Notes: a model not told the origin generated them from the letters alone. Counted from the stretch's first letter, positions 44,816 to 54,534 are shown. The stretch is DNA of 64,000 nucleotides from Curtobacterium flaccumfaciens (GCF_013359815.1 NZ_JABMCF010000039.1:310001-374000), one strand, 5' to 3'. Numbers and translations: made by a program.

Positions 44816-45783
44816 TGGCACCGAAGCGAACCGGACTCGGCCGAGGCATCGGCGCCCTGATCCCGACGGCGACCGATCAGCAGGACCGTCCCGTCGACGT
44901 GTTCTTCCCGACCGGTGGCTCGCCGGCATCCGCTCCGACGGTAGACGAGTTGGTGGCCGTACCGGGAGCCCGTCTCGCCAACCTCAATCCGCTCGACGTG
45001 ATCCCGAACGCGCAGCAGCCGCGGAAGGAGTTCCGCGAGGAGGAGCTCCAAGAGCTCGTGCACTCGATCCGTGAGATCGGCGTGCTGCAGCCCATCGTCG
45101 TCCGGCCCATCCCCGGCGCGACGGGTACCGAGCCCCAATACGAGCTCATCATGGGTGAGCGCCGTCTGCGGGCCACGAAGGAACTCGGCCTGAGCACGAT
45201 CCCCGCGATCGTGAAGGACACCCCCGATGACGCAATGCTGCGGGACGCGCTGCTGGAGAACCTCCACCGGGCGCAGCTCAACCCCTTGGAAGAGGCATCG
45301 GCGTACCAGCAGCTCCTCGCAGACTTCGGGATCACCCAGGAGCAGCTCGGGCAGCGCATCGGTCGATCGCGCCCGCAGATCACGAACACGATCCGACTCC
45401 TGCGGCTCCCCTCCCCCGTGCAGCGGCGAGTGGCCGCAGGCGTGCTCTCTGCCGGACATGCTCGTGCCATCCTCGCCGCTCCGGACGCCGAGGCGATGGA
45501 GTACCTGGCCGAGAAGATCGTCAACGAGGACCTGTCCGTGCGCGCGGCTGAGGCGATCGCGCAGCAGCTGTCAGCCAAGACGCCGGCCACGAAGCCGAAG
45601 CCCGAACCGTCGAAGCGCCAGGCACACTTCAACGATCTCGCTGAACGGCTCGGTGATCGCCTCAACACGCGGGTGAAGATCGCGGTCGGTGCTCGCAAGA
45701 GTTCCGTCACGATCGACTTCGCGAACGGCGACGACCTCAACCGTATCCTCGGTGAGCTCGGGGTAGAGGACCTCGAGGGCTGA
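44815..45783 (+). CDS. parB: Chromosome partitioning protein ParB
   Basis: 322 residues from ATG at 44815. The start KRTGLGRGIGALIP is typical. The CTP-binding ParB N-domain has the IGVLQPIVVRPI and MGERRLRATKELG boxes. The helix-turn-helix is ITQEQLGQRIGRSRPQITNT, then SAGHARAIL. The C-terminal dimer domain ends LGELGVEDLEG. It loads on parS and spreads, and interacts with ParA. Sites lie at 43884-43899 and 46267-46392. Confidence 0.96.
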   Translation: MAPKRTGLGRGIGALIPTATDQQDRPVDVFFPTGGSPASAPTVDELVAVPGARLANLNPLDVIPNAQQPRKEFREEELQELVHSIREIGVLQPIVVRPIPGATGTEPQYELIMGERRLRATKELGLSTIPAIVKDTPDDAMLRDALLENLHRAQLNPLEEASAYQQLLADFGITQEQLGQRIGRSRPQITNTIRLLRLPSPVQRRVAAGVLSAGHARAILAAPDAEAMEYLAEKIVNEDLSVRAAEAIAQQLSAKTPATKPKPEPSKRQAHFNDLAERLGDRLNTRVKIAVGARKSSVTIDFANGDDLNRILGELGVEDLEG

Positions 45784-46266
45784 ACCAGGCCGTATGCGGC
45801 GCTGCGCGGCGCTGTGAGCCCCTGCGACGGTCGGGCCGGGGTCGATGGACCAGCGACTCCTGCCGAGCGGTCTTGCGGCAATGCAGCGCTCGGGACGACG
45901 CCTTCGTCGGACGCGATCGGACTCAGCTGAGTTGGTCGTGTCGTGACCACCATCGGCTCGCCCTTCATGCCGGCGATCCGAGGGACGTTCTTCCGAGCGG
46001 TCGACCCGAGGTCCCGTGAGTTCACTCTCGAGGGATCGTGTTCAGCCAGCCGCTACTGCAGAGCGTACGATCCGACGCGCTACCTCGGATTGCCAGTTGA
46101 GGGGGTCGACGCTTCGATGCTTGCGCACAAGGGCGTGCGCCCGCGCACCGTGGAGATTGAGGTCAAGGCCTCTCGGATCGTCTGTTCACCCGGTTCGGGC
46201 GCCTCGGGGCCCGCCGAGCGCGCTGGGGGCCAACACGGGCGCCGAGTGACGATCCTCGCGGCGAGA
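45784..46266. other. Gene-free stretch between parB and the parS cluster
   Basis: About 480 bases with no supportable gene on either strand. Open frames here (for example 45943-46419) have unlikely composition and cross the parS sites. No terminator-class hairpin or RNA gene stands out. Confidence 0.5.
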
Positions 46267-46392
46267 TGTTCCACGTGGAACATCTCGCCTCGCGAAGGAC
46301 GAAAGTCGTCCCGAGGCCGACGTTTCACGTGGAACATCGAACCTCGCCCGCCGGGTCGGCCAAAAAACGGGGCCGGTGTTCCACGTGGAACA
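46267..46392. promoter_or_regulatory. parS: Cluster of three parS-like sites
   Basis: TGTTCCACGTGGAACA occurs exactly at 46267-46282 and 46377-46392, and CGTTTCACGTGGAACA at 46321-46336. Spacing is 54 and 56 bases. The two outer sites are perfect palindromes that differ from the usual consensus at one symmetric position pair (C/G for T/A). They lie ~0.5 kb after parB, as expected for ParB loading near oriC. Confidence 0.85.
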
Positions 46393-46406
46393 TGGGTCAG
46401 CACCAA

Positions 46407-47369
46407 TCAGGCGCGGTGATCCCGGATGGCCTGCTCGGCGAGCTCGGCGTAGGTCCAGCCGAGGTCGAAACCGGACGCGGACAACGCCTGCGGCAGCAAA
46501 GACGTCTCGGTGAGCCCGGGGAGCACGTTCGCCTCGAGGAACCAGGGCGTCCCGGCCCCGTCGATGATGAGGTCGACACGGGACAGATGCCGGAGGCCCA
46601 GTGCCGAGTGCGCTGCGACCGCTGCCTCCGCGGCTGCTGCGGCGAACTCGTTGGACAGACGCGCGGGGGTGTAGAAGGTCGTCTCCCCCGCGTTGTAGCG
46701 CGCCTCGAAGCCGTAGATACCGTTGCGCGGCACGATCTCCACGGCGGAGAGCGCCACGGGGCCATCGCCGGTGTCGATGATCCCCACGGCGACCTCGGTC
46801 CCCCGGATGAGCTGCTCGACCACGACGTCGTCGCAGTACGTGTACGCCGTCACCATGGCCCGGGGCAGGTCCTTGACGTCGTCGACCAGGGTCACGCCCT
46901 GCGCACTCCCGCCGCGCGCCGGCTTCACCGCGAGCGGCACCGGGTGCTCGGTTGCGATGGCCTCGAGGACACCGACGGCACCGAGCTCACGGAAGACGTC
47001 GTGGGACAGCGTCACCGAACGAGGGGTACGGACGCCGGCGCGGGCGACCAGTGCTGACGCCGTGGGCTTGTCCCATGCCAACCGAGCCGACGTCGAACGT
47101 GAGCCGACGAACGGGATGTCCACAGCCTCCAGGATGCCCCGCAGGGCCCCGTCCTCTCCGGAGGCGCCGTGCAGCGCCGGCCACACGACGTCCGGGCGTG
47201 ATTCGGTGAGAGCCGGCAGGAGCATCGCGTCGGCGTCGCGCAAGTCCACCTGCCAGCCGTAGCCGGTCAGTGAGTCGGCGACCCGACGACCGGAGCGGAG
47301 GGAGACATCGCGCTCGTGCGAGATGCCTCCGGCGACGACGACGACGTGACGACGGGTGAGCTCGGCCAT
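46407..47369 (-). CDS. D-alanine--D-alanine ligase-like ATP-grasp protein
   Basis: 320 residues. Ddl-type features are VVVAGGISHERDVSLRSGRRV, WPALHGASGEDGALRGILEA, VKPARGGSAQGVTLVDD, and the ATP-grasp end ARYNAGETTFYTPARLS then FLEANVLPGLTETSLLPQA. It is shorter than housekeeping Ddl (~370). By fold it should join D-alanine or a related D-amino acid with ATP. A second Ddl elsewhere in the genome is likely, so the physiological role is uncertain. It follows the aminotransferase on the same strand with a 60-base gap. Confidence 0.8.
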   Translation of the reverse strand: MAELTRRHVVVVAGGISHERDVSLRSGRRVADSLTGYGWQVDLRDADAMLLPALTESRPDVVWPALHGASGEDGALRGILEAVDIPFVGSRSTSARLAWDKPTASALVARAGVRTPRSVTLSHDVFRELGAVGVLEAIATEHPVPLAVKPARGGSAQGVTLVDDVKDLPRAMVTAYTYCDDVVVEQLIRGTEVAVGIIDTGDGPVALSAVEIVPRNGIYGFEARYNAGETTFYTPARLSNEFAAAAAEAAVAAHSALGLRHLSRVDLIIDGAGTPWFLEANVLPGLTETSLLPQALSASGFDLGWTYAELAEQAIRDHRA

Positions 47370-47429
47370 GCGGGGTCCTCCGGTGTGGAACTGCGGTGCT
47401 GTGCGATCAGTACCGAGGAAAAGCGCTGA

Positions 47430-48734
47430 TCAGGAGATGTTCGGGGGCGGTGCACTGACGGACGAGGTCTCGCGGACCACGGTGTTCGGGCGGGTGGTCG
47501 GGCCGAACGTCTCGATGAGTTCGAGTTCGTCGTTGACGACGTTGGCCAGACGCTTGACGCCCACCCGGATCTGCTCCGGGGTCGGGTAGCAGAACGACAG
47601 ACGGATGTGTCCGCCTCCGCGCCCGTCGGCGTAGAAGGCCGTGCCGGGCGTGTAGGCCACGAGCTCCTTGACCGCGCGCGGCAACATCCCCTTGGAGTCG
47701 AGCGACTCGGGCAGGGTCAGCCACACGAAGAAGCCACCGTTCGGCTTCGTCCAGGACAGGTCGGGCAGGAACTCCCCCAGTGCGGACAGCATGGCGTCAC
47801 GGCGATCGGCGTAGATGCCCCGGAAGGTGTCGACCTGACCCTTCCAGTCCGCGGCGTCGAGGTACGCGTTCACGACGTACTGGCCGAAGGAGTTCGGCGC
47901 GAGCACGGCCGATTCGTTGGCGAGCACGAGCTTCTCGCGGATGGCGTGCGGCGCGAGGGCCCAGCCGACGCGGAAGCCCGGTGCGAGGGTCTTCGAGAAG
48001 GAGCCGAGGTACACCACGCCCTCTTCGTCGATCGATCGGATCGCCTGCGGCGCAGGCTCGTCGAACCAGAGGAGCCCGTACGGGTTGTCCTCGAGCACGA
48101 GGATGTTGTTCGACCGGCAGATGTCGAGCACCTCGATGCGGCGCTCGCGGCTCATGGTGACGCCGGCCGGGTTGTGGAAGTTCGGGATCGTGTAGAGGAA
48201 CTTGATCCGCTTGCCCTGGGTGCGGAGGTTCGCGATTGCTTCACGCAGCGCCTCGGGGACGAGACCGAGATCGTCCGTCGTGACGTGCACCGTCTCGGCC
48301 TGGTACGACCGGAAGACCCCGATCGCACCGACGTAGGACGGCGACTCGGCGAGCACGACGTCACCCGGGTCGATGAACAGCCGTGTGACGAGGTCGAGGG
48401 CGTGCTGCGAGCCCGTGGTGACCACGACGTCCTCGGCGCTGGCACGGATGCCCTCGAGGCTCATGACGTCCACGATGTGCTCGCGGAGGGACCGCAGGCC
48501 CTGTCCGCCGCCGTACTGGAGCGCCATGGCGGAGTGCTCGTTCATGACACGGTCCAGGGAGCCCGTGACGAGCTCTCTGGGGAGCGCGGAGACGAACGGC
48601 ATGCCGCCGGCCAGCGAGACCACTTCGGGGCGCGAGGCGACGGCGAACAGGGCTCGGACCTCGGAGGCGCTCAGCCCGGCGGTGCGCTGGGCGTAGGAGT
48701 CGTACCAGGGGTCGAGGCTGTTGCCGTTCGTCAT
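47430..48734 (-). CDS. PLP-dependent aminotransferase, class I/II (Aro8/LysN-like)
   Basis: 434 residues. The PLP lysine is in YLGSFSKTLAPGFRVGW. Other landmarks are SLAGGMPFVSALP, LQYGGGQGLRSLREHI, TTGSQHALDLVTRLF, and IPNFHNPAGVTMSRERR with LEDNPYGLLWF. This is the domain found alone in 2-aminoadipate/aromatic aminotransferases and fused in MocR regulators; no HTH is present here. The substrate is not known. It is conserved near parAB-trxA in related actinobacteria, from memory. Confidence 0.85.
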   Translation of the reverse strand: MTNGNSLDPWYDSYAQRTAGLSASEVRALFAVASRPEVVSLAGGMPFVSALPRELVTGSLDRVMNEHSAMALQYGGGQGLRSLREHIVDVMSLEGIRASAEDVVVTTGSQHALDLVTRLFIDPGDVVLAESPSYVGAIGVFRSYQAETVHVTTDDLGLVPEALREAIANLRTQGKRIKFLYTIPNFHNPAGVTMSRERRIEVLDICRSNNILVLEDNPYGLLWFDEPAPQAIRSIDEEGVVYLGSFSKTLAPGFRVGWALAPHAIREKLVLANESAVLAPNSFGQYVVNAYLDAADWKGQVDTFRGIYADRRDAMLSALGEFLPDLSWTKPNGGFFVWLTLPESLDSKGMLPRAVKELVAYTPGTAFYADGRGGGHIRLSFCYPTPEQIRVGVKRLANVVNDELELIETFGPTTRPNTVVRETSSVSAPPPNIS

Positions 48735-48836
48735 CGAGTGCTCCGTTCAGTGGGACATTCCCGCCACACTACGACATCGGCCCGGGGAACCAGGGTTCCG
48801 CGACGGGGCCGATCGTCATCCGGTGGCTCCGGACGA

Positions 48837-48872
48837 GAACGGCCCCGCTCTCCGGGGAGAGCGGGGCCGTTC
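48837..48872 (-). terminator. Terminator between trxA and the aminotransferase
   Basis: A 17-base arm (48837-48853) is the exact complement of 48856-48872, separated by two bases, so the physical hairpin has a small loop opened from its tip. It follows the trxA stop on the minus strand by 12 bases. Confidence 0.85.
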
Positions 48873-48884
48873 GGGTGGGGCGAC

Positions 48885-49211
48885 CTACGCGAGGAACTCG
48901 GCGAGGTCGGCCTCGAGCGCGGGCTTCGGCTTGGCGCCGATGACGGTCTTGACGACCTCGCCGCCCTTGAACACCTTCATCGCCGGGATCGAGGTGATCT
49001 GGTAGTTCATGGCCGACTGGGGGTTGTCGTCCACGTTGAGCTTCACGATCTCGATCTTGCCGGCGTGCTCTTCGGCGATCTGGTCGAGGATCGGCGAGAC
49101 CGCGCGACACGGGCCACACCACTCGGCCCAGAAGTCGACGAGGATCGTCTTGTCGGACTTGAGGACCTCGTCCGAGAAGGTGGCGTCGGTGACAGCCTTG
49201 GCGTTGGACAT
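48885..49211 (-). CDS. trxA: Thioredoxin
   Basis: 108 residues. The redox motif is Cys32-Gly-Pro-Cys35 in FWAEWCGPCRAVSP, with the cis-proline region MNYQITSIPAMKVFKGGE. It reduces protein disulphides with electrons from TrxB, the gene just upstream on the same strand. SD AAGGAG precedes the ATG. Confidence 0.96.
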   Translation of the reverse strand: MSNAKAVTDATFSDEVLKSDKTILVDFWAEWCGPCRAVSPILDQIAEEHAGKIEIVKLNVDDNPQSAMNYQITSIPAMKVFKGGEVVKTVIGAKPKPALEADLAEFLA

Positions 49212-49277
49212 GTGTGCTCCTTCGAGAAGTCGTTCAGGGGGTACAACGGCGATGCCGTCGTGGTATTCCGAGGCGGG

Positions 49278-50276
49278 TCAGGCGCGGGCGGCGATGACGT
49301 CGACCATGGCGGGCTCGGTCGGGGCGACGCCCTCGGCCTCGTCCGTCAGTGTGTCGTCGAGCTCGGCGAGGTACTTCTCGGCGTCGAGCGCGGCGACCGT
49401 GCCCGAACCGGCAGCCGTGATGGCCTGGCGGTAGGAGGGGTCGATGACGTCACCGGCTGCGAAGACACCCGGCAGGTTCGTCTTCGACGAGCGGCCCTGG
49501 ACGGCGATCGTGCCCTCGGGCGCGATGTCGATCTGCCCGTGGATCAGGTGCGTGCGCGGGTCGTTGCCGATCGCGATGAACAGGCCGTCCAGCGCGAGCT
49601 CAGACTCCTCGCCCGTCACGGTGTCCTTGAGCGTGACGCCCTCGACCGCGGAGTCACCCGTGATGCCGGTGACCTCCTTGTTCCACGCAAACTCGATCTT
49701 CGGGTCGTTCATCGCGCGGTCCTGCATGATCTTCGACGCACGCAGGGAGTCCTTGCGGTGGATGACCGTCACCTTGTCGGCGAAGCGGGTGAGGAACGTC
49801 GCCTCTTCCATCGCGGAGTCGCCACCACCGACGACGGCGATGTTCTTCTGACGGAAGAAGAAGCCGTCGCAGGTCGCGCACCACGAGACACCGTGGCCGG
49901 ACAGGCGCTCTTCGTCGGGGAGGCCGAGGTGACGGTAGGCCGAGCCGGTGGCGTAGATGACCGCGAGGGCCTCGTACGTCTCGCCGGAGCCGACGGTGAC
50001 CTTCTTGACCTTGCCGGTGAGGTCGACGGAGACGGCGTCGTCGTACAGGACCTCGGCACCGAACTTCTCGGCCTGTTCCTGCATCTTGATCATGAGGTCG
50101 GGGCCTTGGATCCCCTCGGGGAAGCCCGGGAAGTTCTCGACCTCGGTCGTCTTGGTGAGTTCACCGCCCGTCTCGACACTGGAGGCGACGATGAGCGGCT
50201 TGAGCTCTGCGCGCGCTGCGTAGATGCCGGCGGTGAACCCGGCCGGGCCGGAACCGATGATGATGAGCTGGCGCAT
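49278..50276 (-). CDS. trxB: Thioredoxin-disulfide reductase
   Basis: 332 residues from ATG at 50276 (SD GGAAGGG). FAD motif GSGPAGFTAGIYAARAEL. Redox-active Cys133-Ala-Thr-Cys136 in SWCATCDGFFF. NADPH motif VVGGGDSAMEEATFL. The C-terminal FAD motif is LPGVFAAGDVIDPSYRQAITAAG. It transfers electrons from NADPH to TrxA. A longer frame upstream to 50420 was rejected because the FAD motif should begin at once. It forms an operon with trxA. Confidence 0.96.
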   Translation of the reverse strand: MRQLIIIGSGPAGFTAGIYAARAELKPLIVASSVETGGELTKTTEVENFPGFPEGIQGPDLMIKMQEQAEKFGAEVLYDDAVSVDLTGKVKKVTVGSGETYEALAVIYATGSAYRHLGLPDEERLSGHGVSWCATCDGFFFRQKNIAVVGGGDSAMEEATFLTRFADKVTVIHRKDSLRASKIMQDRAMNDPKIEFAWNKEVTGITGDSAVEGVTLKDTVTGEESELALDGLFIAIGNDPRTHLIHGQIDIAPEGTIAVQGRSSKTNLPGVFAAGDVIDPSYRQAITAAGSGTVAALDAEKYLAELDDTLTDEAEGVAPTEPAMVDVIAARA

Positions 50277-50370
50277 GCCTGATTGCCCTTCCGTTGCGTC
50301 TGACCGGGTCAACCCATCGTACCGGCGAGGCATTCCACACGCCCCGTGAGCGTGCGGTGCGCGGCTGGGA

Positions 50371-53300
50371 TCAGCGGCCGAGCTTGCTGCGGAGCATCCG
50401 GACGGCGTTGCCGATCTCACCGTTCTTCGCGACGACGAGGGCTCCGAAGTACACGGCTGCCATCACCGCGCCGGCGAGGACGAGGGTGATGGCCGCTCCG
50501 GTGAAGTCGGCCATCGCGAAGCCGCTCGCCGAGAACGACCCGAAGAAGTTCACGACGAGGAGTCCCACGACGCCCGCGATGAGCGCGGCGATGACGAACT
50601 GCACGTGCGAACGGGTGACCACGGGTCCTTCGATGCCACCGAGCCGCTTGCGGACGAGCACCAGGGCGACGATCGTCTGCGCGGTGCCCGCGAGGGTGGT
50701 GCACGCTGCGATCGCGACACCGATCGCCTCGTTCGGGAGCGTGCTGACCGCGAGGGCACCGATCACGAACAGCACCGACTGGACGCACTGCATGAGGAAC
50801 GGCGTCCGGTGGTCGTGCATCGCCCAGAAGACGCGCTGGATGATGAACAGCATGCTGAAGAGCACGAGCCCCGGCATGTAGGCCAGCAGCACCGCCCCGA
50901 TCGACAGCGCCCCGTCGAAGGTGTTGGAGAACATGCGTCCGAACGGCACGGCGACGACCATCAGCGCGATCGAGGCGAAGACGGTGAACAGTCCGACGAT
51001 CCGCAGCGAGAGCGACAGGTTCTTCCGGACGGCGTCGAGGTCGCCGCGTTCCGCGTCGTGGCTCATCCGTGTGAAGTACGCCGTGGCGATGGAGACCGTG
51101 ATGATCGAGTGCGGCAGCATGAAGAGCAGCCAGGCGTTCTGCAGTACCGCGTTGCCCGCGGCACCGGAACCCAGCGATGCGACGCGCGACTGCACGATGC
51201 CGGCCAGCTGGGTGACGAGGATCATCGCGAACAGCCACCCGGCCGCCGTGCCCGTCGACTTCAGGCCGACGCCACGCCAGCGGAAGTCAGGTCGGAAGCT
51301 CAGGCCAGCCCGGCGCCAGAAGAACGGCAGGAAGGCGGCCTGAGCGAGGACGCCCAGGGTCGCACTGCCGGCGAGGACGGCGATCTTGAGCGGAGTCCAG
51401 TCGTCGACGCCGGAGTTCGCGGCCCTGCCGCCGAACATGGCGATGAAGACGACGAGCCCGGCGATCGAGATGACGTTGTTGATGAGCGGCGCCCACGTGA
51501 ACGGCCCGAAGACCTGCTTCGCGTTGAGGACCTCGCCGAGCAGCGAGTACATCGCGTAGAAGAGGATCTGCGGAAGGCACCAGAACGCGAACGCCACTGC
51601 GAGGTCGATCTGACCGGGCGTGAACCCCTTGCCCTCGCCTGAGGCGGTCTGCGCGTACACCTGCACGAGCAGTGGAGCGATCAGGGTCGCGACGACGGCG
51701 ATGACGACGAACAGGGATCCGCCGAGCGTCACGATCTTGTTGACGTAGGCCGTGCCACCGTCGGTGTGCTGCTTCATCGCACGCACGATCTGCGGGATGA
51801 GCACGGCGGACAACAGGCCACCCGCGATCAGCGCGTAGATGTTGTTCGGGAGCTGGTTGGACACCGCGAACGCATCCGCCGCCGGTGACTGCGTCTGCCC
51901 GATCGCGTACGCCAGCACGAAGGTCTTCGCGAAGCCGAGGATGCGCGACAGCATCGTGCCGGCGGCCAGCATCGCGCTCGCCCGGCCGAGGCTGCGCTCG
52001 GCGACCGGCTCGGCGTCGACGTCGGGCTGGGGCTGGCTGGCGCTGATGGTCGGCTCCTCGGGGTCGCGGTCGTCCGCGACGGTGTTGCGTACGGCGTCGG
52101 ACGGGAGGCGCGGCTCGGCCCCGGCGCGCACGATGGCGTCCCGCAGGGGGCCCTGGTCCACCGCCGTGGTTGTCTCTGCAGCGGTCGCTGCAGCCGGGGC
52201 CGCGGCCGCCGCTCCGGTGGCCGTGCCGGCCGTGGACGCGGCCACGCTGGGTGTGGAAGCTGCTCCGGAGCGGTGATCCGTGCCTCCAGGCCGGGTGGTG
52301 GACGCCTGCGCGCCCCCGACCGTCGGCTGGACCGCAAGGGGGCGGTTCGGGTCGTCGTCGTCCTCGTCGTCGAGTTCGCCGTTGCGGCGGCGGATGCGCT
52401 TGCGGATGCTGCGGAAGATGCCGAAGCCGAAGATGCCGATCAGGGCGATCGCGGCGGCCGCGGTGATGACCGTCTCCCACTGCGCCTGCACGTTCAGCTC
52501 GACGGTCGCGGGCTGGGCCACGCCGACGCCCGTCGGGCTCGAGAGCGACATCGTCAACTCGACCTTGCCGTTCGCGACCGACTGCACGGGGACGGTCGCG
52601 CGGGTGGATGAGTCGGGCTGGATCTCGACGACGATGTCGTTGCGGACCACACGCAGCGCCGAGTTGGACGGCTGCACGGACAGGTGCACCGTGACCGGGT
52701 AGTCGGAGCTGTTGCGGATCGACACCGGCAGGGACGACCGGTCGCCGAGCAGGGTGAGGCTGCTCGAGTCGACGATCCCGACCTCGGTCGTGCTCTTCGC
52801 CCAGGCGGCCGTGCGGGCCTCCACCGCGGCGGCGAGGCCCTGGTCGTCGTCGCGCCATGCGTTCGAGGCGAGCGCGAGCAGACGGAGCCGGGCGGGCGCG
52901 GTGAGCTGGTTCGGGTCGCCGAGGATCGTCGCGAACGCGGAGAGCCCCTGTTCCCCCCGCACGAGTCGCTGCAGCTGGTCGATGCGGGCCTCGCCGGTGG
53001 ACGCGCTGGCGAGCGTGAGCGACCCGGCGACGGCCTTCGAGGCGGTGGAGAGGTCGGCCGGGGCGACCCAGGCGGTGCTCTCGAGGGCGTCCAGCGCCTG
53101 GCTGAGCCGGGTGGAGTCGGACGGCCACTCGCGCCCGAGGGTCAGCAGGATCGGCCCCGTGGCGGTGGCGGCACGGGCCGAGGTGGCCAGCGTCGCGGTG
53201 AGCTCGGACATCGTCGACGACCAGGTCTGCCGGTCGGTGGCGGCGGCGGCTCGGCGGAGCATCGACGACATCGACTGGTCGGAGACGAGCACGTGGTCGT

Positions 53301-54534
53301 CGCCGATCTTCTCGGACGCGGTGATGGTGGTGTCCGCGCCGGCCGAGGTGTTGCCGCTCGAGACGATGGTGGTCTTCGTGCCGGCACGCTCGAGGGCGGG
53401 CAGGTCGGCGGAGGACACCGTTCCCTCGGTCGGCCAGGCGATCGAGTCCATCGAGTACGGGAAGTCGAGCAGGGACTCCGTGGTCGGCAGCGTCTCCTGC
53501 GCCTGGTCGGCACCGTCGTCGGTGGTGGTGCCGTCACTCGAGGCCTCGGTGGGGGCCGGCGACGAGGTCTGCCCCGGTGTTGCCGCCGGAGTCGGTGCCG
53601 GGGTCTCGGCGCCGGGGAAGTTCTCGGACTTGACGGACTGGTCGAGGGAGATCGGCGACAGGATGCCGTCGGACCCGGCCTGGCGCAGGCCGGTGACGTC
53701 GGCGTCGGCGTAGGGCAGCGCGAAGGTCTCGTTGCGCAGTGCTTCGAGACGCTGCAGCCAGGTGATCGCACTCGACGGGGCGTTGTCGCCGAGGATCCGG
53801 ATCGAGGCGATGATCCGCGGGTCCACCGCCACGGCAACGTTGTGATCCTCGGCGGCGTCGAGCTGCTGCGTGAGCGTGCCGTCGACCGAGGTCGCGGCAG
53901 CGAGCACGGGGGCGGTGAGGATGCCGTCGGTCGACTTCGGCACGGTGATCGGCATCGCGACGGAGACGCTGACCGGGGCCTGTTCGAAGTCCGGGTACCA
54001 GGTGATCGCAGAGCGGTCGACGGCGAAGGCGTCGCCCGCCGTGTACTCGGCCGCGATGCGCCGGGCGCCGAACGAGGAGTACCCGCCGAGTGCCACGTTG
54101 CCGGAGACGATCTCGACCGAGTCGATGGTGATCGAACGGTGCGCCGGGATCGCCGGGATGTCGACGGAGTCCATCGGGGCGCCGAGGTAACCGGTCGTGG
54201 TGGTGTCGTTGAGCCAGCTCGCCAGGACGTCACGCGTGCTCACCGAGCGGAAGATGTCGAACTCCGCGGTGCCGGCCGGCAGTGCCGCGTCGGTGTCGTT
54301 CGTGACGGTGACCGACAGGGTGAGGTCCTGGTCGCGCTGGACGACGCCGCGGTTCGCCGGGGCGATCGAGATGGTCGCCTTGCCCGCGTCTGCGGCGGCC
54401 GGATCGGCGATGTGGCTCTTGGCGGCGGACACCGTGGCGGCCGAGGCGTGATCGGTGGCGACGGGCGCGACGACCAGGCCGAGCGCGACGAGGGTCGACG
54501 CGGCTGCGGCGAGCGTGGTGCGGAGCATCTGCAT
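50371..54534 (-). CDS. murJ: DUF6049 - MurJ fusion in one reading frame
   Basis: 1387 residues from ATG at 54534. Residues 1-~32 form a signal peptide (LRTTLAAAASTLVALGLVVAP). The following ~650 extracellular residues match DUF6049 (TWYPDFEQAPVSVSVAMPI, WLQRLEALRNETFALPYADAD, TTIVSSGN). A membrane helix (VITAAAAIALIGIFGFGIF, ~687-705) and basic stop-transfer RSIRKRIRRR follow. Then a ~140-residue low-complexity Ala/Thr/Pro linker leads into a full-length MurJ (846-1387), from SLGRASAMLAAGTMLSRILGF on. MurJ flips lipid II. In mycobacteria the two domains are separate neighbours. Another start at 54528, or an internal start for MurJ alone, is possible. Confidence 0.85.
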   Translation of the reverse strand: MQMLRTTLAAAASTLVALGLVVAPVATDHASAATVSAAKSHIADPAAADAGKATISIAPANRGVVQRDQDLTLSVTVTNDTDAALPAGTAEFDIFRSVSTRDVLASWLNDTTTTGYLGAPMDSVDIPAIPAHRSITIDSVEIVSGNVALGGYSSFGARRIAAEYTAGDAFAVDRSAITWYPDFEQAPVSVSVAMPITVPKSTDGILTAPVLAAATSVDGTLTQQLDAAEDHNVAVAVDPRIIASIRILGDNAPSSAITWLQRLEALRNETFALPYADADVTGLRQAGSDGILSPISLDQSVKSENFPGAETPAPTPAATPGQTSSPAPTEASSDGTTTDDGADQAQETLPTTESLLDFPYSMDSIAWPTEGTVSSADLPALERAGTKTTIVSSGNTSAGADTTITASEKIGDDHVLVSDQSMSSMLRRAAAATDRQTWSSTMSELTATLATSARAATATGPILLTLGREWPSDSTRLSQALDALESTAWVAPADLSTASKAVAGSLTLASASTGEARIDQLQRLVRGEQGLSAFATILGDPNQLTAPARLRLLALASNAWRDDDQGLAAAVEARTAAWAKSTTEVGIVDSSSLTLLGDRSSLPVSIRNSSDYPVTVHLSVQPSNSALRVVRNDIVVEIQPDSSTRATVPVQSVANGKVELTMSLSSPTGVGVAQPATVELNVQAQWETVITAAAAIALIGIFGFGIFRSIRKRIRRRNGELDDEDDDDPNRPLAVQPTVGGAQASTTRPGGTDHRSGAASTPSVAASTAGTATGAAAAAPAAATAAETTTAVDQGPLRDAIVRAGAEPRLPSDAVRNTVADDRDPEEPTISASQPQPDVDAEPVAERSLGRASAMLAAGTMLSRILGFAKTFVLAYAIGQTQSPAADAFAVSNQLPNNIYALIAGGLLSAVLIPQIVRAMKQHTDGGTAYVNKIVTLGGSLFVVIAVVATLIAPLLVQVYAQTASGEGKGFTPGQIDLAVAFAFWCLPQILFYAMYSLLGEVLNAKQVFGPFTWAPLINNVISIAGLVVFIAMFGGRAANSGVDDWTPLKIAVLAGSATLGVLAQAAFLPFFWRRAGLSFRPDFRWRGVGLKSTGTAAGWLFAMILVTQLAGIVQSRVASLGSGAAGNAVLQNAWLLFMLPHSIITVSIATAYFTRMSHDAERGDLDAVRKNLSLSLRIVGLFTVFASIALMVVAVPFGRMFSNTFDGALSIGAVLLAYMPGLVLFSMLFIIQRVFWAMHDHRTPFLMQCVQSVLFVIGALAVSTLPNEAIGVAIAACTTLAGTAQTIVALVLVRKRLGGIEGPVVTRSHVQFVIAALIAGVVGLLVVNFFGSFSASGFAMADFTGAAITLVLAGAVMAAVYFGALVVAKNGEIGNAVRMLRSKLGR

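Noticed and set aside
45943..46419. 158-codon frame after parB
   Set aside because: It runs through all three parS palindromes, has no SD and an unlikely composition, and the opposite-strand frame there is no better.
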